Shown here: in pieces, positions 20,237-34,489 of the stretch
How the letters are laid out: each line of letters begins with the position of its first letter
Position numbering within the stretch: the first letter of the stretch is position 1
NCBI GenBank assembly: GCA_008694505.1
Contig: VZDJ01000034.1
Location: 3,477,684-3,541,683, forward strand
Direction of reading: 5' to 3'
Length of the DNA stretch: 64,000 nucleotides
From: Cyanoderma ruficeps
Lineage: Eukaryota > Chordata > Aves > Passeriformes > Timaliidae
The notes under the pieces: model-generated
Told to the model about the DNA's origin: nothing
What the model saw: the letters and a program-made list of their open reading frames with translations, nothing else
The model's database searches: none
Program-made: the position numbers and the translations under genes

Positions 20237-22382
20237 CTGCGGGAGAACGGGACAGGAGAGGGGTCAGCTGGGGCCAAAGGGCAGCTACAGAGGGGACAGA
20301 GGGAGGAAAAGGGTTTGCAGGGCACAGCTCCGAACGAGAAATGGAAAGGAGAAAGGTGGGTGAGAGATATAATTGATAAAGAGACTTATGACAAGAATAA
20401 AATCAGCTCTCAGCCATTGCCTGAAGGTCCTGGCGGGCAAGGACACAGCTCAGAGTGGTCCATGAGTAAAAGGTTCAGGACTACAAATATTCTGGAAAAC
20501 ACAACTCTGGTACCACAACTTAAGTAATCAAAGCAGGGAACTCCTCCAAACTGCACTGATTTTTATGACAAGGTCCTTAACTGCTCCCTCTTCACATCAT
20601 CTGTTTCATCCTTTCATGCAGGATAATTTTTAATTACAAACCTTTCAATAAACTCTCAAACCGGGCCACTTTCCACAGAGCTGCGAGGTTCTGTTTTAAA
20701 AACACGCTCTACCCAATGCACTGCTTTCGTTTATCTGAGTACAGCCTGAGAAATTCACCGGCCACATCTGTGTGGCTGAAGGTGAGACACAATTTTTGGC
20801 TGCCGTGAAAAAGAGGAATCCTTCAAAGTAAAACCCCTCAGATATTTAAAGTCCAGGTGTGGGGGAAAAAAAAGAAAAAAAGAAAAAAAGAGTTAATTAA
20901 GGGGCTGCAGTCCAAAGAAAGTCACTGGTTTGCCAGAAGGAGACTTCTCCTCTCTTAAGGCAGAGGAGTTTGGTGACAGAACCAGAGGAGATGTTCAGCA
21001 TTCCAGAACAACCTTTGGGATGATCCGGTTTGTAATTCACTCAAAAAAGCACATTTTAAAAATGACACAGGACACTCTGAAAACAAGGAGAAGCCCTCTG
21101 AGTCCCAGCATAGCAAGGCTGTGCTCTGTTCCTAAGTGGGCCTCCCTGCTCCAGAAACTCCTTTTTTTCCTGAGATTCAGATTTCCCTCTCCCCCGACCA
21201 GCCCCTATGTCAGTGCAAATTACTTCAGTCATCAAAAGCTCTTAACGTGCTTTTACTAGCAATTAATTCTCTCAGAATCTCGTGGGATACGATTATACTT
21301 TTTTCCATCTATTTCAAGACACAGAAAAAAGAAAAAGGTGGGAAAACAAAGGAGAGGAAAAAATTAAAGCCCGGGCCATGACAGCAACAAGTCGAGCCTA
21401 AAGCTGGGCTGAGAAACCTCAGGGGGACAGGTCCAGTTCAGACTCTGGCTGCCAGCTCTGAACTCCTGCCAGAGCCACCAGGACAGCTCCCAGCTCCCTG
21501 CACTGGTCCCAGCAGGCATCTCCTGGTCTCATCCCCACCGCCAACCCTTCCTTCTCCAGCTCCCTGTCTGAAAGGGGATGAGGGAAAATCCCAGAATTAG
21601 TATTGGGCTTCTTCCTCCCTAATCAGAACATGGCACTGGGAGTCACTGAAATGCTGCAATTTCTCCCAGAACGTGTTTGGGACAGAACTGGTATGAGAAA
21701 AAACCTGACTGAGCTCAGTTTCTTCATCCTCTGCCTGGGAACACTCGGGGTCATTCGCTCATCCCTAACTTGACCCTGGAACTTTCTAGACTCCCTTGGT
21801 CATCTACTGGCAGCACCAAAGGTCTGAGGTGGGCATTGATGGCACAGGAAGCCAAATCTGTGTTGTTTGGGAGTTTTAACAAGAAAAAAAACCCAATAAA
21901 TACCCCCAAATAACCAAAACAATAAAACCTGTTCTTAATGTGGCTGAAACAGTATTGAGTTCACTCAGCTAAAACATCCACAACTCCTGTTCTATCTCAG
22001 GGAGCTCCAGGGACACCCAGACTGCCAAAAGCTGGTAAGACAAAGAGCTTCTCTTGGCTTTTTTCACCCCAAACTGAGTGGCCCAGCCAAGGCAGCCCCT
22101 CAGGTGGGGACACACAAGTGACAGCAGCTTCCAGGGAAACTTGTCTGGAAAAGCAAATGAGACAAACCATCGATGCTCAGCTGGTCTGAAGAGTTTGGGC
22201 AGAGGTTGTAGTGGTTTGAGGAGCCAGCAGCTGACAAACCTCCCAGTGCCAGCAACTGGTGACATTCAGTGGCCCTAAAAACACAATTTGGCAAATCCAG
22301 GACACAGAAATAAGATTTTTTATTTCACAGCTGTATCTTACAGATGGTCTCTTTCATCTTCCAGGATTGTTTGAGAGGACAC

Positions 22383-22445
22383 TTAGGGCCATGGAATGGC
22401 TTAGGATGGAAGGGACCTTAAGGATCATTTATTTCCAACCCCCTG
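22383..22445 (-). mobile_element. CR1 LINE 3' end fragment
   Basis: A short relic reading ATGGAATGGCTTAGGATGGA, AGGGACCTTAAGGATCATTT and CCAACCCC, the reverse complement of the CR1 3' terminus. Confidence 0.7.
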
Positions 22446-25400
22446 ACCTCAGGGAAAGCCAAGAATTCAGCTCAAAATTCATTTTGCAGGGTCCTGCTCA
22501 CCAGCTGAGCCTCGGGAGGAGGTTCTGCCATAGCTCGAAATCACCTGAAACTCTGTGGTTTTATCTGCGTGGGGCATTAAAACCCAAGCTGAGGGTGTGA
22601 AACCTGACAGATCAAAACGAGAGAAAAAGGGGTGCTGGGAGAGCCTGAGAACCTGAGCTGCTGTTCTCACACACACTCACGGCCCTCCACAAAGAGAAGC
22701 TGCCACCACGGCCCAAAGCCCAGAAACGGGGACTGAGCCCAGGCACCCTCATCCCTCTGCTGGCATCGACCAGGAGCCTCTGCAAACGGAATAAACGGGG
22801 CGATCAGCTGCTCTCAGAGTGCTGCAGGACCAGTTCCAGAGGCAGGGCAGCTCCTGGGCCAGCTCAGCCCTCCGTGGCCAACACCTCTAATCAAAGATCA
22901 GGTTCACACGCTCGCGCTCCTCGCCGATGGGCTCTATCAAAGTCGTTTCACAGCTTGAAAGCACCAAAGGAGCACAGCAGCAGTCACCCAGCACTATCTG
23001 CACTATCTGCTCTTTCTTCTGTCAAATGTTCACACACAGGAAAATATTTTAAGTCTCTCTTCCCTCCCCCCACCTGAGAAAACTCCGGAAAAACAAACTG
23101 AAACCTTTTACCGCATCTTCTTCCAGTTCAGACCAGAAGGAAATCAGAAATTTCCTCTGGCGAAATTTTGCCAGCCAACTGTTTACATGTCTTTGTCAGT
23201 AAGTTAAGAAAGGGGAAAAAAAAAAAAGATTCCAGTTTGAAAATGCTCCTAGGATGCTCACAGAGCATTGGTTTTTCTCTCTTCTTTTGAAGAATCAAAA
23301 GGTACCCCCTGCTCTAGGATGGGTGGAGAAGGAAAACGAAGGCAAAAAAAATTTTGAGGATGGGCAAACTAAAGATCCCAGATGGAAGCACAGAGGGATT
23401 CACCCCACTCCTGGAAGGCTCAGCTCCCCACAGCCACCCACCTGAGGATGCTTTTACCACAACAGGCCTCTCCAGCTCAATTAAATCTGTTTATTCAGAG
23501 TTAAAGCTGAAATTAAGTCCCTCCCTATCCAGGACTCAGCAGCAGCTTTAACCACAAAACCATCCATCCCTCTTTTCCTGGGCAGGTAAAGGCTGGCATC
23601 AGATATTTAGCACCACCAGCAAAAAACCCCAGAGATGTCAAAGGAAGAAAAAAACCCATCAGAAAATGCAGTGAAATTATTAGCAGGACTCTGACTTGGA
23701 GCTGACATGGAATTTCTGCCTGTGCTCTCTGCTCAGGCTGGCTCTGTATCACTGGAGACGTCTCTCCTGAGAGTAATTTGGCTTAGACATTAAAAGAAGT
23801 TGTCAGAGGGAAAGGAGAGGTGAAAAAAAGCTGGGAAGATACCGGAGAGGAGAAAACAAAATCAAATCAGTTCGTAATTAGTAATTGGTGCTGGGTTTGC
23901 CAGTCTATAATCATCACGTGCTGCTGTTGCAGTCAGTTTTGGGAAATGCATTTCAGCTCCTTGATCCCCTTGGCTCTGAGGCCCGGCATCCCTGCCCCAC
24001 GGAGCTGGGCTCCCTGCAGGAACAACACTTGTCCCTTTTTCTTTGTCTCATGTTCAACCCCAGCAGTGTGGGCCAGCCCCTGCCCTGGAGATGTGCTGGA
24101 AAAGCACTTTCATCTGGCCTGCAGCCTGTGGACACGCTCAGAAAGTTAATTATTGTGGGAGCATTTCCTCTGGCCGCTCTTGTATTTTATCCCTCCCACT
24201 CCACCATGGATTTTTTTTTCCCCGCGTCTTTTTTCATCACTGAACACGCCAAAACTGCTGTTCATCTTTTCTCCTTCTGCTGCAGATGGTGAGTTCAGTC
24301 TTTATTTATTAACCCACGGCACCTCCCTGCACTTTTGTCTTCAAATCCAACAGCTCATCTAAGAATTCCCAATCCCCCCTTCCCTTCCCTGCCAGGAACG
24401 GTGCCACGGTTTTGTCTCGTGGAGTGGTTCTCTGTGTTTCACAGAGCTCTCCCTGCTCTGAGGTCCCCCAGCCTCCTCCTCTCCAGTCCCTCCCCTCCAA
24501 ACAAATGCACCTTCACGTTCCCTGGGATTACAGGGCTGTGACTGAGCCCTCTGCAGAGACACGGATTTGGGATGCAGAGCCAGAGCTCCGGCTGTGGCCG
24601 TGCTTCAGAGCCATCCCCAGCCAGCCAAAAGGAAATTGTTGTCATGTTCCAGGGCTCACTTTGCAGCTTCATCTGCCGTCTGCCGAGCAGCGCTCGGGGT
24701 TTGGATCCAAAAGGCTCCTTGATCTCGCAGAGGCTCCGCTCCGTAATTTATGAACATCAGAAATGCTGAGTTATGGGGGCAGAAGTTATGGAAAAATCCT
24801 CTCGAACGTTTTACAATTTTTTTTGCACATCATTTGAGGTTTCCTGCCCCTCTAATTTGTGGGCTCTCCGTTGGGTTGTTTCTTTCACGTTTTAATGGGC
24901 AGCGTCCAAGGTTTGGCCCCGGCAGAGGTGTGCCGGGGGGCTGGAATGCCTGCGGATCTGTCGTCAGTTGGCTTAATGGATTCCTAGTGTGCATGGAGAA
25001 ACGGAGCAACCAGGAGTTTGCCATCACTGACCCAGCGTCCTGTTGCTATAACATCCCTCCCCAGAAGCCCAGAGTGTAATAAACCTTCTCATCCCATGGT
25101 CGCAGGATCTGCCTCTGACAGCTTGGCCGATGTGCACATTTTATTTGGCAGGAGTTGGAGATTTTTTTCCCTTTTTTCCCCCCCCTTTTTTTTGCTTTAA
25201 TGACCCACGAGCTGATTTAGAGCAATAAACTGTTGCCATGAAGTTTTGTTGTGTTTCTTTTAAATAAAGGGAAGGGAGGGACTGCTGCAATTTATGACTT
25301 TCAGAAGTAACTGAAACAGAAAGTCCATTCTTGCCACGAAATGAAGAGAAAAAGTCTTCATCCAGAGAAACACCTCTGTCAATGTGTAGACACGAAGCCT

Positions 25401-25999
25401 AGATGAACTCATAAATTCAGCACTCTGCCTGCAATTAAGCAGGCTTCCTAGTGATTTGACAAAGAGTTAATGAGAAACGTGTCAGACAAAAACAGGTCAT
25501 AGCACTGGAAAGCGCTGGGAAGAGCAGCTGAGCCAAACCCGACTTGTCTGCTCAGGGCCACGGGAAAAGCTCGGAGTGTACTCAGGGAAAGCTACTTTGA
25601 GTGATGTACAGTAAACGTCTTGTGCAAATGGAAGGTCCTGGAAGGAGGTCCCAGCTCCAAACCCACCAGATAAAGAGAGAAGAGGCTGCAGAGCTCTCAC
25701 TGCCACCCTGTGTGAGACGGTCACACCCTCATCCTGTGTCCCCTGGCACATGGGCAGTGCAGGTTCTAAAGGCTGTGACAAAACCCCGGAGTATCCAAAC
25801 ACTGTGAATGCTCAGAGGGGAGGAAAACAAATCTTTGTGGCTCTCCTCCTGTCAAACAGGCACGTTTCTGCTTCTTCCAAACTGAGCCAAGAGCTGGGAG
25901 AACCACGAGTGTGAGGAAACCCAGCTGGATTGCACTGGGGCCAGTGGGATCGGTGATGCCAGGCAGAGGCTGCCAAGCCCAATGGCACCGTGGAGCCAG

Positions 26000-26144
26000 G
26001 TGACACTGCCAGGCCTGGTGACATTGCTGAGCCCAGTGACACTGCTGAGCCCAGTGACACTGCTGAACTTGGTAACACTGCCTGACTTTGGTGACAATGC
26101 TGAGTTTGGTGACAGTGCTGAGTTTGGTGACACTGCAGGGCCTG
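26000..26144. repeat. Minisatellite, 18-bp unit, eight copies
   Basis: Units read GTGACACTGCTGAGCCCA with variants in the second half; one unit is 19 bp. Confidence 0.93.
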
Positions 26145-29100
26145 CAGCTGTTGCTGCAGGGCAGCTGCTGTAGCTGAAGAGAGAGGGACCAATTCAGGTT
26201 TTGAAAGGGCTGGATGTCTTTGAACTCCCACTCCCACCCAAGCCAAATGTCTGGAGTGGGAATTTTCCACTGGTGTGTGCATTTCTGAGCTGCTGCTGGG
26301 CTGTTGCATCCTCTGGCTTCACAAAGGGTCTGGAGGAAAAACATCCCAGGGAAGGCCGGTCCTGGGACATATTTCTGTCACAAGAAATAACCTTCTCATT
26401 CTTTTTCCTCCACCACATCTAAAGCACACGAGGAATCACATGAAAAAAAGCTGTTTCCTCCCAAAAGTCCCTGTCCAGGTTCCAAGCAGAGGAGCCTGGA
26501 GGCTCACACGAGCTTGGGAAGCAAGGCTGGATTTCTGGAGAATGTTTGAATCCAGCGGAGCCTTTTGAAGGGCTGCCCACTATTAACTGCTCTTCTACAC
26601 ACCAGCACAGTGAGTATTTCCCAAGTGTCTGTTCTGCATCAGGATTAAAAGGGCTGGGAAAAGCTGCACTGTCACTGCTGAATCCTTCAGGCACCACAGA
26701 TTCATTCCAGCTGAAGGAACATCGGCCCTGACCCTACATGTAAAGTCACAGGAAGAACCAACAGCAGCAAGAATCATACAGGACCTCATTTACAATAAAT
26801 TTACATTTCCACCCATTAAATACAATCTCCAGGAAAGCATCTCCTGCTCTCCACAGCAGAGAGGCACCACGGATACGCAGCAGAGCAACAGGGCAAAAAG
26901 GAGAAATAAAGATATCTTGAGAAAAGCCCACCCTGGCTCTGCTTTCCCTCCCATGTACCTATAATTCCTTCTATTCCCATCTTGGAGATGCAGTTTTGCT
27001 GCCCAGAAGACACCCTGAATGACACAGGATGCCACAGAAGGTGCTGCCAATGCCAATTCCTGTTGACACCTGAAATCAACCCCACCCCCTGGTTTGTCTC
27101 CCCCACTCTCCTCCTCTCTGAGGGCAATCAGCTCCCCTTGCACAGCAACATCTCATCACCATGCAGAAAAACACCGAGCAAAGATGTCAAAACAGAAGAC
27201 GACTTCCAAGCTGATGGCAGGCATTCATCTCAACAAAAGCTCATTTTTTACCAGTAACGTAATTCATACCACACTGATTTAAATTAAACAGTAAACCATA
27301 AAAATCTCTGCTCGAATCAAATCCCAGGGCTGCCTCAGATATTGTACACATGAGGCGAGGAAGGGATTTCCAGTTCTTTGTAACATACACACACAGAAAC
27401 TTTGAAGTTTTCCTCCGCACTGAAAGAGTTCAGGACATCCCATTTTTGTGTCCTACAGCATTTTGGCTCATTCCAAAAGAACTGTAATTGTAAAGTTCTA
27501 AATAGATAAGAAAAAAAATGGGAACCTGGGAGAAATCTTCCTCTGATTAAAAAAAAAAAGAAAAAGACAGAGACTACCACAGGCAGGGGAGGATTTGGAG
27601 TCTCAGGACATTTCACTGCACTGGGAAGAGGGAGCAGCAGCAGGAGGTGCAGCAGGGTTGAGCTCCCAGGGCTGTTCCAAGGGGTTAAGACAGACACAAA
27701 TCACTTGTATCCCAGAGCTTTTGTGGTGATCCAAAACGCTTTAGGGTCTGATTCCTCTGCTGCTATTTCCAAAGGACCATGTGGGCTCAAATGGCTCCCT
27801 AATGACTGGCTGCCAATTAGCCCAGGGGGAGGGAAGAGCAGGGCAGCTCTCCTGGCACAAGGCAGTGGGCACAGAAGCTGAACAGAACTTTATTGTATGA
27901 AGATGGGAACATTTTCTGATGGTAATTTCTCCAAGTCCTCTCAGCACTGAGGCACAGCTGCTTCTCTTATCCAAACCCAAAAGGTACTTCTGCTGCAAGG
28001 AAAACACAGCCAATCTTAAAAATAAATTCTAGTCAGCTTCTTGAGGTGAATCCTGGGAGTTCCACTGGATCAGGACGGCCAGAGGGAGCTGCTGTTTGCT
28101 TTAAATAATTTCTTATTACTCCAGCTTGCTTTTAGTAACGTTTTGGGAATGGAGCTGTGCAACACCATGAGCGTGGAGGCCTCTCCAGGGTGATTTATGG
28201 GCAGCACTCGGTGCCAAACCCATCTGCTGTATTTCACACTCTGGCCAAAAAAAGTAGCAGAGTCTTCAACTGCCCATTCCTGGTGCTGATATCAGCTCCA
28301 AAGCATCAGCCTGGCAAAGGCCACAGGAGGTCCCAACAGGAGAGGACTCTTCCTTGAGAAGAATCCAGACTGCCACCCAACATCCCAGGCAAATCCACTG
28401 CCTCCCCCTGCAAACGTTCTGGGATTACACTGGGTCGTTAATGACACATGAAACAAATTCCAACAACTCTTATCCGGGTCCCCCACAGAGAGATGAATGA
28501 ATTCAGAGAGCTGAGGGGCTTGAAATAGCACTCATTTTCCCTTTAATTAATAGATTTGGGGATATATGGCCCGAGTTCAAGTAAGAGGGGGACGCAGACA
28601 AGGCAGCCCGTGCCCGTGGGGTGTATTTGATGGACACAACTGGGTGGTTCACTCCTGAAAACTAAGAGTGGAATTCCTAAAGCTCGATACCTGGAGTTAC
28701 CCTGCAGCCTGGTTCTGGTGCTTGGGCCACGTTTGGACGCCTCAGCACAGCACAAATCAAACTTTCTGCCAGGAATGAAAATTACTGGGAATCAGAAGTG
28801 AAGGGAACCGAAGTTACTGGCAGGGTAGGCTGTAAGCCGTGCAACAAGGCCAAGGTGTTGAATGTCTGGAGAGGCTGGAAAGGAGGTGGACTTTTATTCC
28901 TTGTGTGACTTGTGCCAGTTGCACCCATACAGTGACAACCAATGTGTTGGTCTCACTTCTGTCTTCTCCCAGAGCTTCTGCACCCAGCTTTAGGTGCTGC
29001 TCAAACAAAGACTGACTGGTACCACCACACAGGAGCGAGAGACAACCTTAGAAAGAAGGGAATCACCATCAAAAACCTGCCAGAGGTGTGGCTCAGAGTG

Positions 29101-29339
29101 GCAAGGCAAGCTCCAAGACACACAGGTATCATGCTCTTCTAGGACTAATTTTAGAAGGGAAGGTTAAGAGAGGATGATTATCCAATTATCCCTCCTTTCT
29201 TTCCCCATCAGCATGGATAACAACAAGCCAGCAATCCAGGGGCACTCACCTGGATTCATGCACCTCTCCTCCAGCTAACTTTAAAAGCCATGAATTTGCA
29301 GGCCCAAAGGCTACTTATTCCAATGGTTTAACCATGACC

Positions 29340-29560
29340 TGACACTTTCAGAGCAGAGATTTACAAAAAAGACCCAAAACCCAAAAAAACACTCGAAAGC
29401 CAACCAACCAACCAACCAAACCCCAAACAAACAAAGAAACAAACAAACAAAACCTAAAACACCCTCCCCCCAAACACAAAAAAACCCAAAAAACCAACCA
29501 AACAAAAAAACCCAAAAAACCCAACGAAAACCCAAAAAAGAGAGGAGGGTAAAAACCCCA
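29340..29560. repeat. A/C-rich low-complexity block
   Basis: Irregular AACC, AAAC and AAAAACCC units on the plus strand, i.e. T/G-rich in the PRDM16 transcript. Confidence 0.8.
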
Positions 29561-30401
29561 CTGAAAAGCAGCCCAAGCAGGGCTGTGCCTTCCCCCATGA
29601 GCACAGCTGCACCTCGGCTCCCCTCACACAGGAAACCCCTCAGGCCACACTGGGACGGGGAAGCCGAGTCCTCATAACCTTTCTTATCAGCAGCAGGGCC
29701 GGCAGCTGCTCGGCAGCCCCGCTCCCGTGCTCTTTAGAAGGTGTGAAATAGATGAGTTTGTGAGCTGGGCTGGCACTGAGAAAGAGAACGAAAGGATATT
29801 CGAGGTTCCCCCACGGGCAGCAGATCGAAAACAGCACCAGCAGCCCCTTCTTTGAGGAGCTCAGGAAACAAAACAGCCCAAGAGTGATTTTCTCTCACGA
29901 GGTGCTGCTCACCCCTCAGAGAACTGAGATGTGTGATCTCTTCAGAGAGATATTTACCGAAAACATGACCCAGGGAAGGTGCTAAATGAGGCGCTGAGGC
30001 CTGCGGGCCTGTCCCGGACTCCCACCACTGCCCTACATCCTGCATGACACCTGCCTGCTGCTTTGTCTTCTAAATATCACCAAACGTGAGGGCAAGAGGC
30101 CTTCCCAGCACAAAGGAAGGGCTGATTCTTCCTTTGTGAGGGAATTTGGGGGTGCTGAGGGTGGGCAGGGCAGGGGGGACACAGCCATGAGGTTCAGAGC
30201 ATCAACCACCAGCTGCTCCCCTTGCCTTGGGCTGCTGGAAGGACAACAACGATCTGGGATGAGGGAGCTGTTCCACAGTAAAAAAATTCCTCTCTGCTGC
30301 GTGATTTTTAAAGCATCCAGGCTTATTCCAACCCTTTGCCTTTGGATATTGGCTGAAGAGTGAGAGCAAGGTCAGAGAAGCAGATCCTCAGGGTCACTTC
30401 C

Positions 30402-30462
30402 AGGAAAAATCTGCTCCCAGAAAATCTGCTCCCAGAAAATCTGCTCCCAGAAAATCTGTTCC
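30402..30462. repeat. Short tandem array, 15-bp unit, four copies
   Basis: The unit is AAAATCTGCTCCCAG; the last copy is diverged. Confidence 0.9.
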
Positions 30463-31805
30463 AAGGCTGTTTTGCCTCCCGAGGGACATGAAGATTATTC
30501 ACGTGTCCTAAATCTTGAGCAAGAACTTCTTCAATGTGTAACCGTTACATGCAGTTTGTCTTCAGTGTGAGCATCACTGTAATCAGAACCAGGGTAGACA
30601 TTTTGCCTCAAATTTGCTTCTGTGTGAGAAAAGAAGGTTTTGGAGTCGGTTCTCACCTAAAGATATTAAAGTGTTTTACAAAAGGGGAGTCCCCCCCACC
30701 CCAGCCTGACAGCTGCCTGCGGGTTTAGCAACAATCTCACTCACAGATACACAAAGAAAATGTGCAAAGTGTTCTGCTTTCAGATTTATGCAGTGAATAT
30801 GGTTATTTTCCCCCCAACACAGTGAGTCACACTTGTAAAGAAATTCTAGGGTGCTCATTTTCCACCAAAATCTCTGAACCAATAATTTTCTGCTGGTTGG
30901 TTGATGAGACATCTGAGAGAGATTCACAAACCTTCAAGCCAAACCTTGTTCCTTCTTTCCAAATCGTGACAAGGAGGGACTGATTAAATGATTTCCCCCT
31001 GCAGCTCTGCCCCCTCTGCAGCTGAAAGCGAAGCAGTATCTTGTCTGACATCACCAGAAGAGCTGAAATCTCGGCCATAAGGAAGTACAAGGGTAAAACT
31101 GCACAGTCCCACGTGCCGCCGGGGTGAACTTTACCCCGAGCCAATTCACCTACTTATGAAATGATACATCCCAGGGAATTGATTCTAATGATAAATCTGC
31201 CCTTTGAATCTGCTGAGAAACAACATTTCAAAATCTCCAGCTCGGAGCTGATCCCGTCTCTGGGTCAAAGGACAGCTGAGCAGAGTGGTGGTGTGGAGGG
31301 AAGGGCTGGGATGGAGCCACAGGAGAGCGGCGAGTGAGAGGGACCCGATGCCTCTGCTCAGGTTGTTTTACTGAGGCAGCGCCAGCACATCTGGTTCTCT
31401 GACAGCAGGGCTCAAAACAAACCTGATCTGACACTCCAGATAGCTCACACTGCCCCAGCAGGGGCAGGTTTGAGTTAGGGAGATGCTGATAACTCCTGAT
31501 AACTCCTTATCTTGCACAGACACCTGTGCCCGGCCTGAGACACAGTGCCCAGCAGCTCCATCCTCCCCCTGCCCTCCCTGATCCACGGCCTGACCCGGCA
31601 GGAGAAGACCTTTGCTCCTTTTAATTAGGGCTTGTTTTGAAGCCAGATGGGAAGGACAAAAAATATACCAGCATCTGCCTTTGGAGCTAATTTCTCACCT
31701 CTCAGAAAGCCAGACTTCCATCCAGAGGCGGAGCTGAGGATGACAAATATTTCCTTTATACATCAGGATTCCCTGGGCAGGAAAAGGGAACCCTCCCTCG
31801 TTCTG

Positions 31806-31855
31806 GGGCACTCTGATCTTTAAGGTCTCTTCCAACCCAAACCAATTTAGGATTA
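31806..31855 (+). mobile_element. Possible CR1 LINE 3' terminus
   Basis: The segment containing TCTTTAAGGTCTCTTCCAAC and CCAAACCAATTTAGGATTAT resembles the last 50 bp of CR1 in plus orientation. It is short, so the call is tentative. Confidence 0.5.
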
Positions 31856-33179
31856 TTTTCTCAGTCAACTCTCAGTTACAGTAAAGCTGAGGATGGTTTT
31901 GTCTCTTAAAACCAAATATTCTTGGGGAAAAAAAAAAAAATCAGACTTGAGGTATTTAGAAGGTTCACCTGATAATGATCTCAAAGACTTTTTCATTAAC
32001 AGATGGAAACTCTTTTTTTTCCCTTGGTGACAGATTTCTTCTTATTTTGAAGTTTAAAATCCTCAGTTACAGAACACCAGTCTTAAACCCCTCTCAACCC
32101 TACCAAAAAGCATTAATTTAATGCTAAGTAGAAATTATCACATTTTTAAGCAGTGCTTCAGCATCCAAAACAAACAAACATGGTTGAGGACCTTTTTGTC
32201 TCCATCCCCTTCACAGACACTCACACAAAAGTTGAAACAACTGCCCCAGCCTTGAAATGCTCCTGAAACAGTTTCTTGTGTTCTAATCCTGCAGCTTTTA
32301 AACCAACCCATGGTATAAATGATTCCTGCCTGTATCTGGCAGCCCTGGGAGTTGTCTGAGGATGAACATAAATTCAATTATACCAAATTAAATGGGAACA
32401 CACATAAGCCACACAACATTTTAATTGAGGGTGATTCTTCACTTTTTTTTTTTGGAAGAACTGTGCAATAGCTGAGTCCACAAAGATGATATGACACATC
32501 TGCTTTCTCCCTGGAGCTGCCTGCTTTTATTAATTACCCTGCAGAGATATATTTATATTGATGTAGTCAGTGTGTGAACAAAACCTCATGGACGAAAAAT
32601 GGTTTAATTAAGGGAGGAGAACATGGCTTACGGGTGCCGAGAAAATCTGGTCTTTAGAGTCAGTAAAAGTTTCATAAGTGATGAGATAAAAATAAATCCT
32701 GGGGAAATATCTGCACCAAGTATGTCTTTGACATTTCATGCTGGAGAATCACATAAAATAAGTTCCTGACTCAATCCACTGGCTGCACATGGGGGTGAGT
32801 TCAGACCACTCCAGCTCTCTCATTCACTTTTCCTCTGCTCCGATTAACAAATCTGCCTCTGCTGCCCCAAACTGCTCCCTCCCTGCACTCCTGTGTCAGT
32901 GTTAACTTCCCAAAATTAGGCCAAAGCTATTCCCCATCCCACTCCGCCTCCCACGGTTCCTGCTGGACTGGGGAAGGACTGAACAGGAGCAGAGGCTCTG
33001 CCAGAGCTTTCCCCTGCCTGTTTCAAGAGCCAAAAAGAAGATTCTGCCTGTAAATGACACGGGGACTTTGGCAAAGCGCTTTGCAGAGGGACAAACAGCA
33101 GCCGGTGACACTCAGGTGTTGTACCAAACACACCCGGCTGTGCCAGCCCGGGTCCTACAGCAGCCGCCCAACCTGGTGC

Positions 33180-33690
33180 TGAAGGGAAGAGTTTCCCCCT
33201 GTCCCTGTCCCAGAGAACAAGGCAGGAAAACCCCGAGCACCGGGAGGGCCCCCGGGGCTCCCCCGGGCCCGGCACAACGCGCTCTTTGTGCCGGACGATG
33301 CTCCTGCGAGAGACGCTGCCGCAGCCCAGAGCCCGGCCAGAGATGGAGATCTCACACGCTAATAAATAAAAATAAATATCTGACCTCAAGGAAAAGATCC
33401 TTCGTTTGACACTCCTGATCATTTTTTATACTTCAAGCTCAGTTTTTACTGGACAGGATCCAGCCATCCTATGGAAATGGAACAGTCTTTTTCTTTAGGT
33501 GAACAAAAGTCCTTTTCTAGTCCTGAGGGCCGGCGAGTTTATCCAAATATTCTCAGTTTACTACCTGCCCCTTTTGGAGCCGATACACTCGATACAAGCA
33601 CACTTTGTACCTGCGGGGCAGCGCCAGGACGGGGCTGGAGCCGCCCGGCTGGGAGGGACCACGGATTGCCCCGCGGAGCCCCTGCCCTCC
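33180..33690. other. GC-rich, CpG-containing patch next to an assembly gap
   Basis: Locally GC-rich sequence with CpGs, especially 33230-33350 and 33600-33670. It could be a small CpG island or an enhancer. No exon with recognisable coding sequence is present. Confidence 0.35.
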
Positions 33691-33985
33691 TCATCTTCCC
33701 CCTGCCCTCCTCATCCTCCCCCTGTCCTCCTCATCCTCCCTCTGGCCGTCTTCATCCTCCCTCTGCCCTCCTCATCCTCCCACTTTTCTTCTTTATCCGC
33801 CCCCTTTCCCTCTTCATCCTTCCCCTGCCCTCCTCATCCTCCCCCTTGTCGTCTTCTTCCTCCCCCCCGCCTTTCTCATCCTCCCACTTTCCATCTGCGC
33901 CCTTTTCCTCTTCATCCCCCCCTTCATCTCCTCATCCTTTCCCTTGTCCGCCTCATCTTTGCCCCTGCCCTCCTCATCCTCCCCC
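33685..33985. repeat. Pyrimidine-rich minisatellite, about 20-24 bp
   Basis: Irregular units of the form CTGCCCTCCTCATCCTCCCC. The array runs directly into an assembly gap. Confidence 0.88.
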
Positions 33986-34489
33986 NNNNNNNNNNNNNNN
34001 NNNNNNNNNNNNNNNNNNNNNNNNNNNNNNNNNNNNNNNNNNNNNNNNNNNNNNNNNNNNNNNNNNNNNNNNNNNNNNNNNNNNNNNNNNNNNNNNNNNN
34101 NNNNNNNNNNNNNNNNNNNNNNNNNNNNNNNNNNNNNNNNNNNNNNNNNNNNNNNNNNNNNNNNNNNNNNNNNNNNNNNNNNNNNNNNNNNNNNNNNNNN
34201 NNNNNNNNNNNNNNNNNNNNNNNNNNNNNNNNNNNNNNNNNNNNNNNNNNNNNNNNNNNNNNNNNNNNNNNNNNNNNNNNNNNNNNNNNNNNNNNNNNNN
34301 NNNNNNNNNNNNNNNNNNNNNNNNNNNNNNNNNNNNNNNNNNNNNNNNNNNNNNNNNNNNNNNNNNNNNNNNNNNNNNNNNNNNNNNNNNNNNNNNNNNN
34401 NNNNNNNNNNNNNNNNNNNNNNNNNNNNNNNNNNNNNNNNNNNNNNNNNNNNNNNNNNNNNNNNNNNNNNNNNNNNNNNNNNNNNNNNN
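33986..34489. other. Assembly gap, 504 N
   Basis: A run of undetermined bases lying between two different pyrimidine-rich arrays. True length and content are unknown. Confidence 0.99.

Larger units (their letters stand above)
20237..33659 (-). other. PRDM16: PRDM16 large upstream intron, proximal part
   Basis: Intronic sequence directly upstream of exon 4. I looked for the exon carrying the N-terminal half of the PR domain and did not find it. The stretch holds two short CR1 relics (22383-22445, 31806-31855), an 18-bp array (26000-26144), a 15-bp array (30402-30462), an A/C-rich low-complexity block (29340-29560) and a GC-rich patch at 33180-33690. The rest is unique and unassigned. Confidence 0.85.
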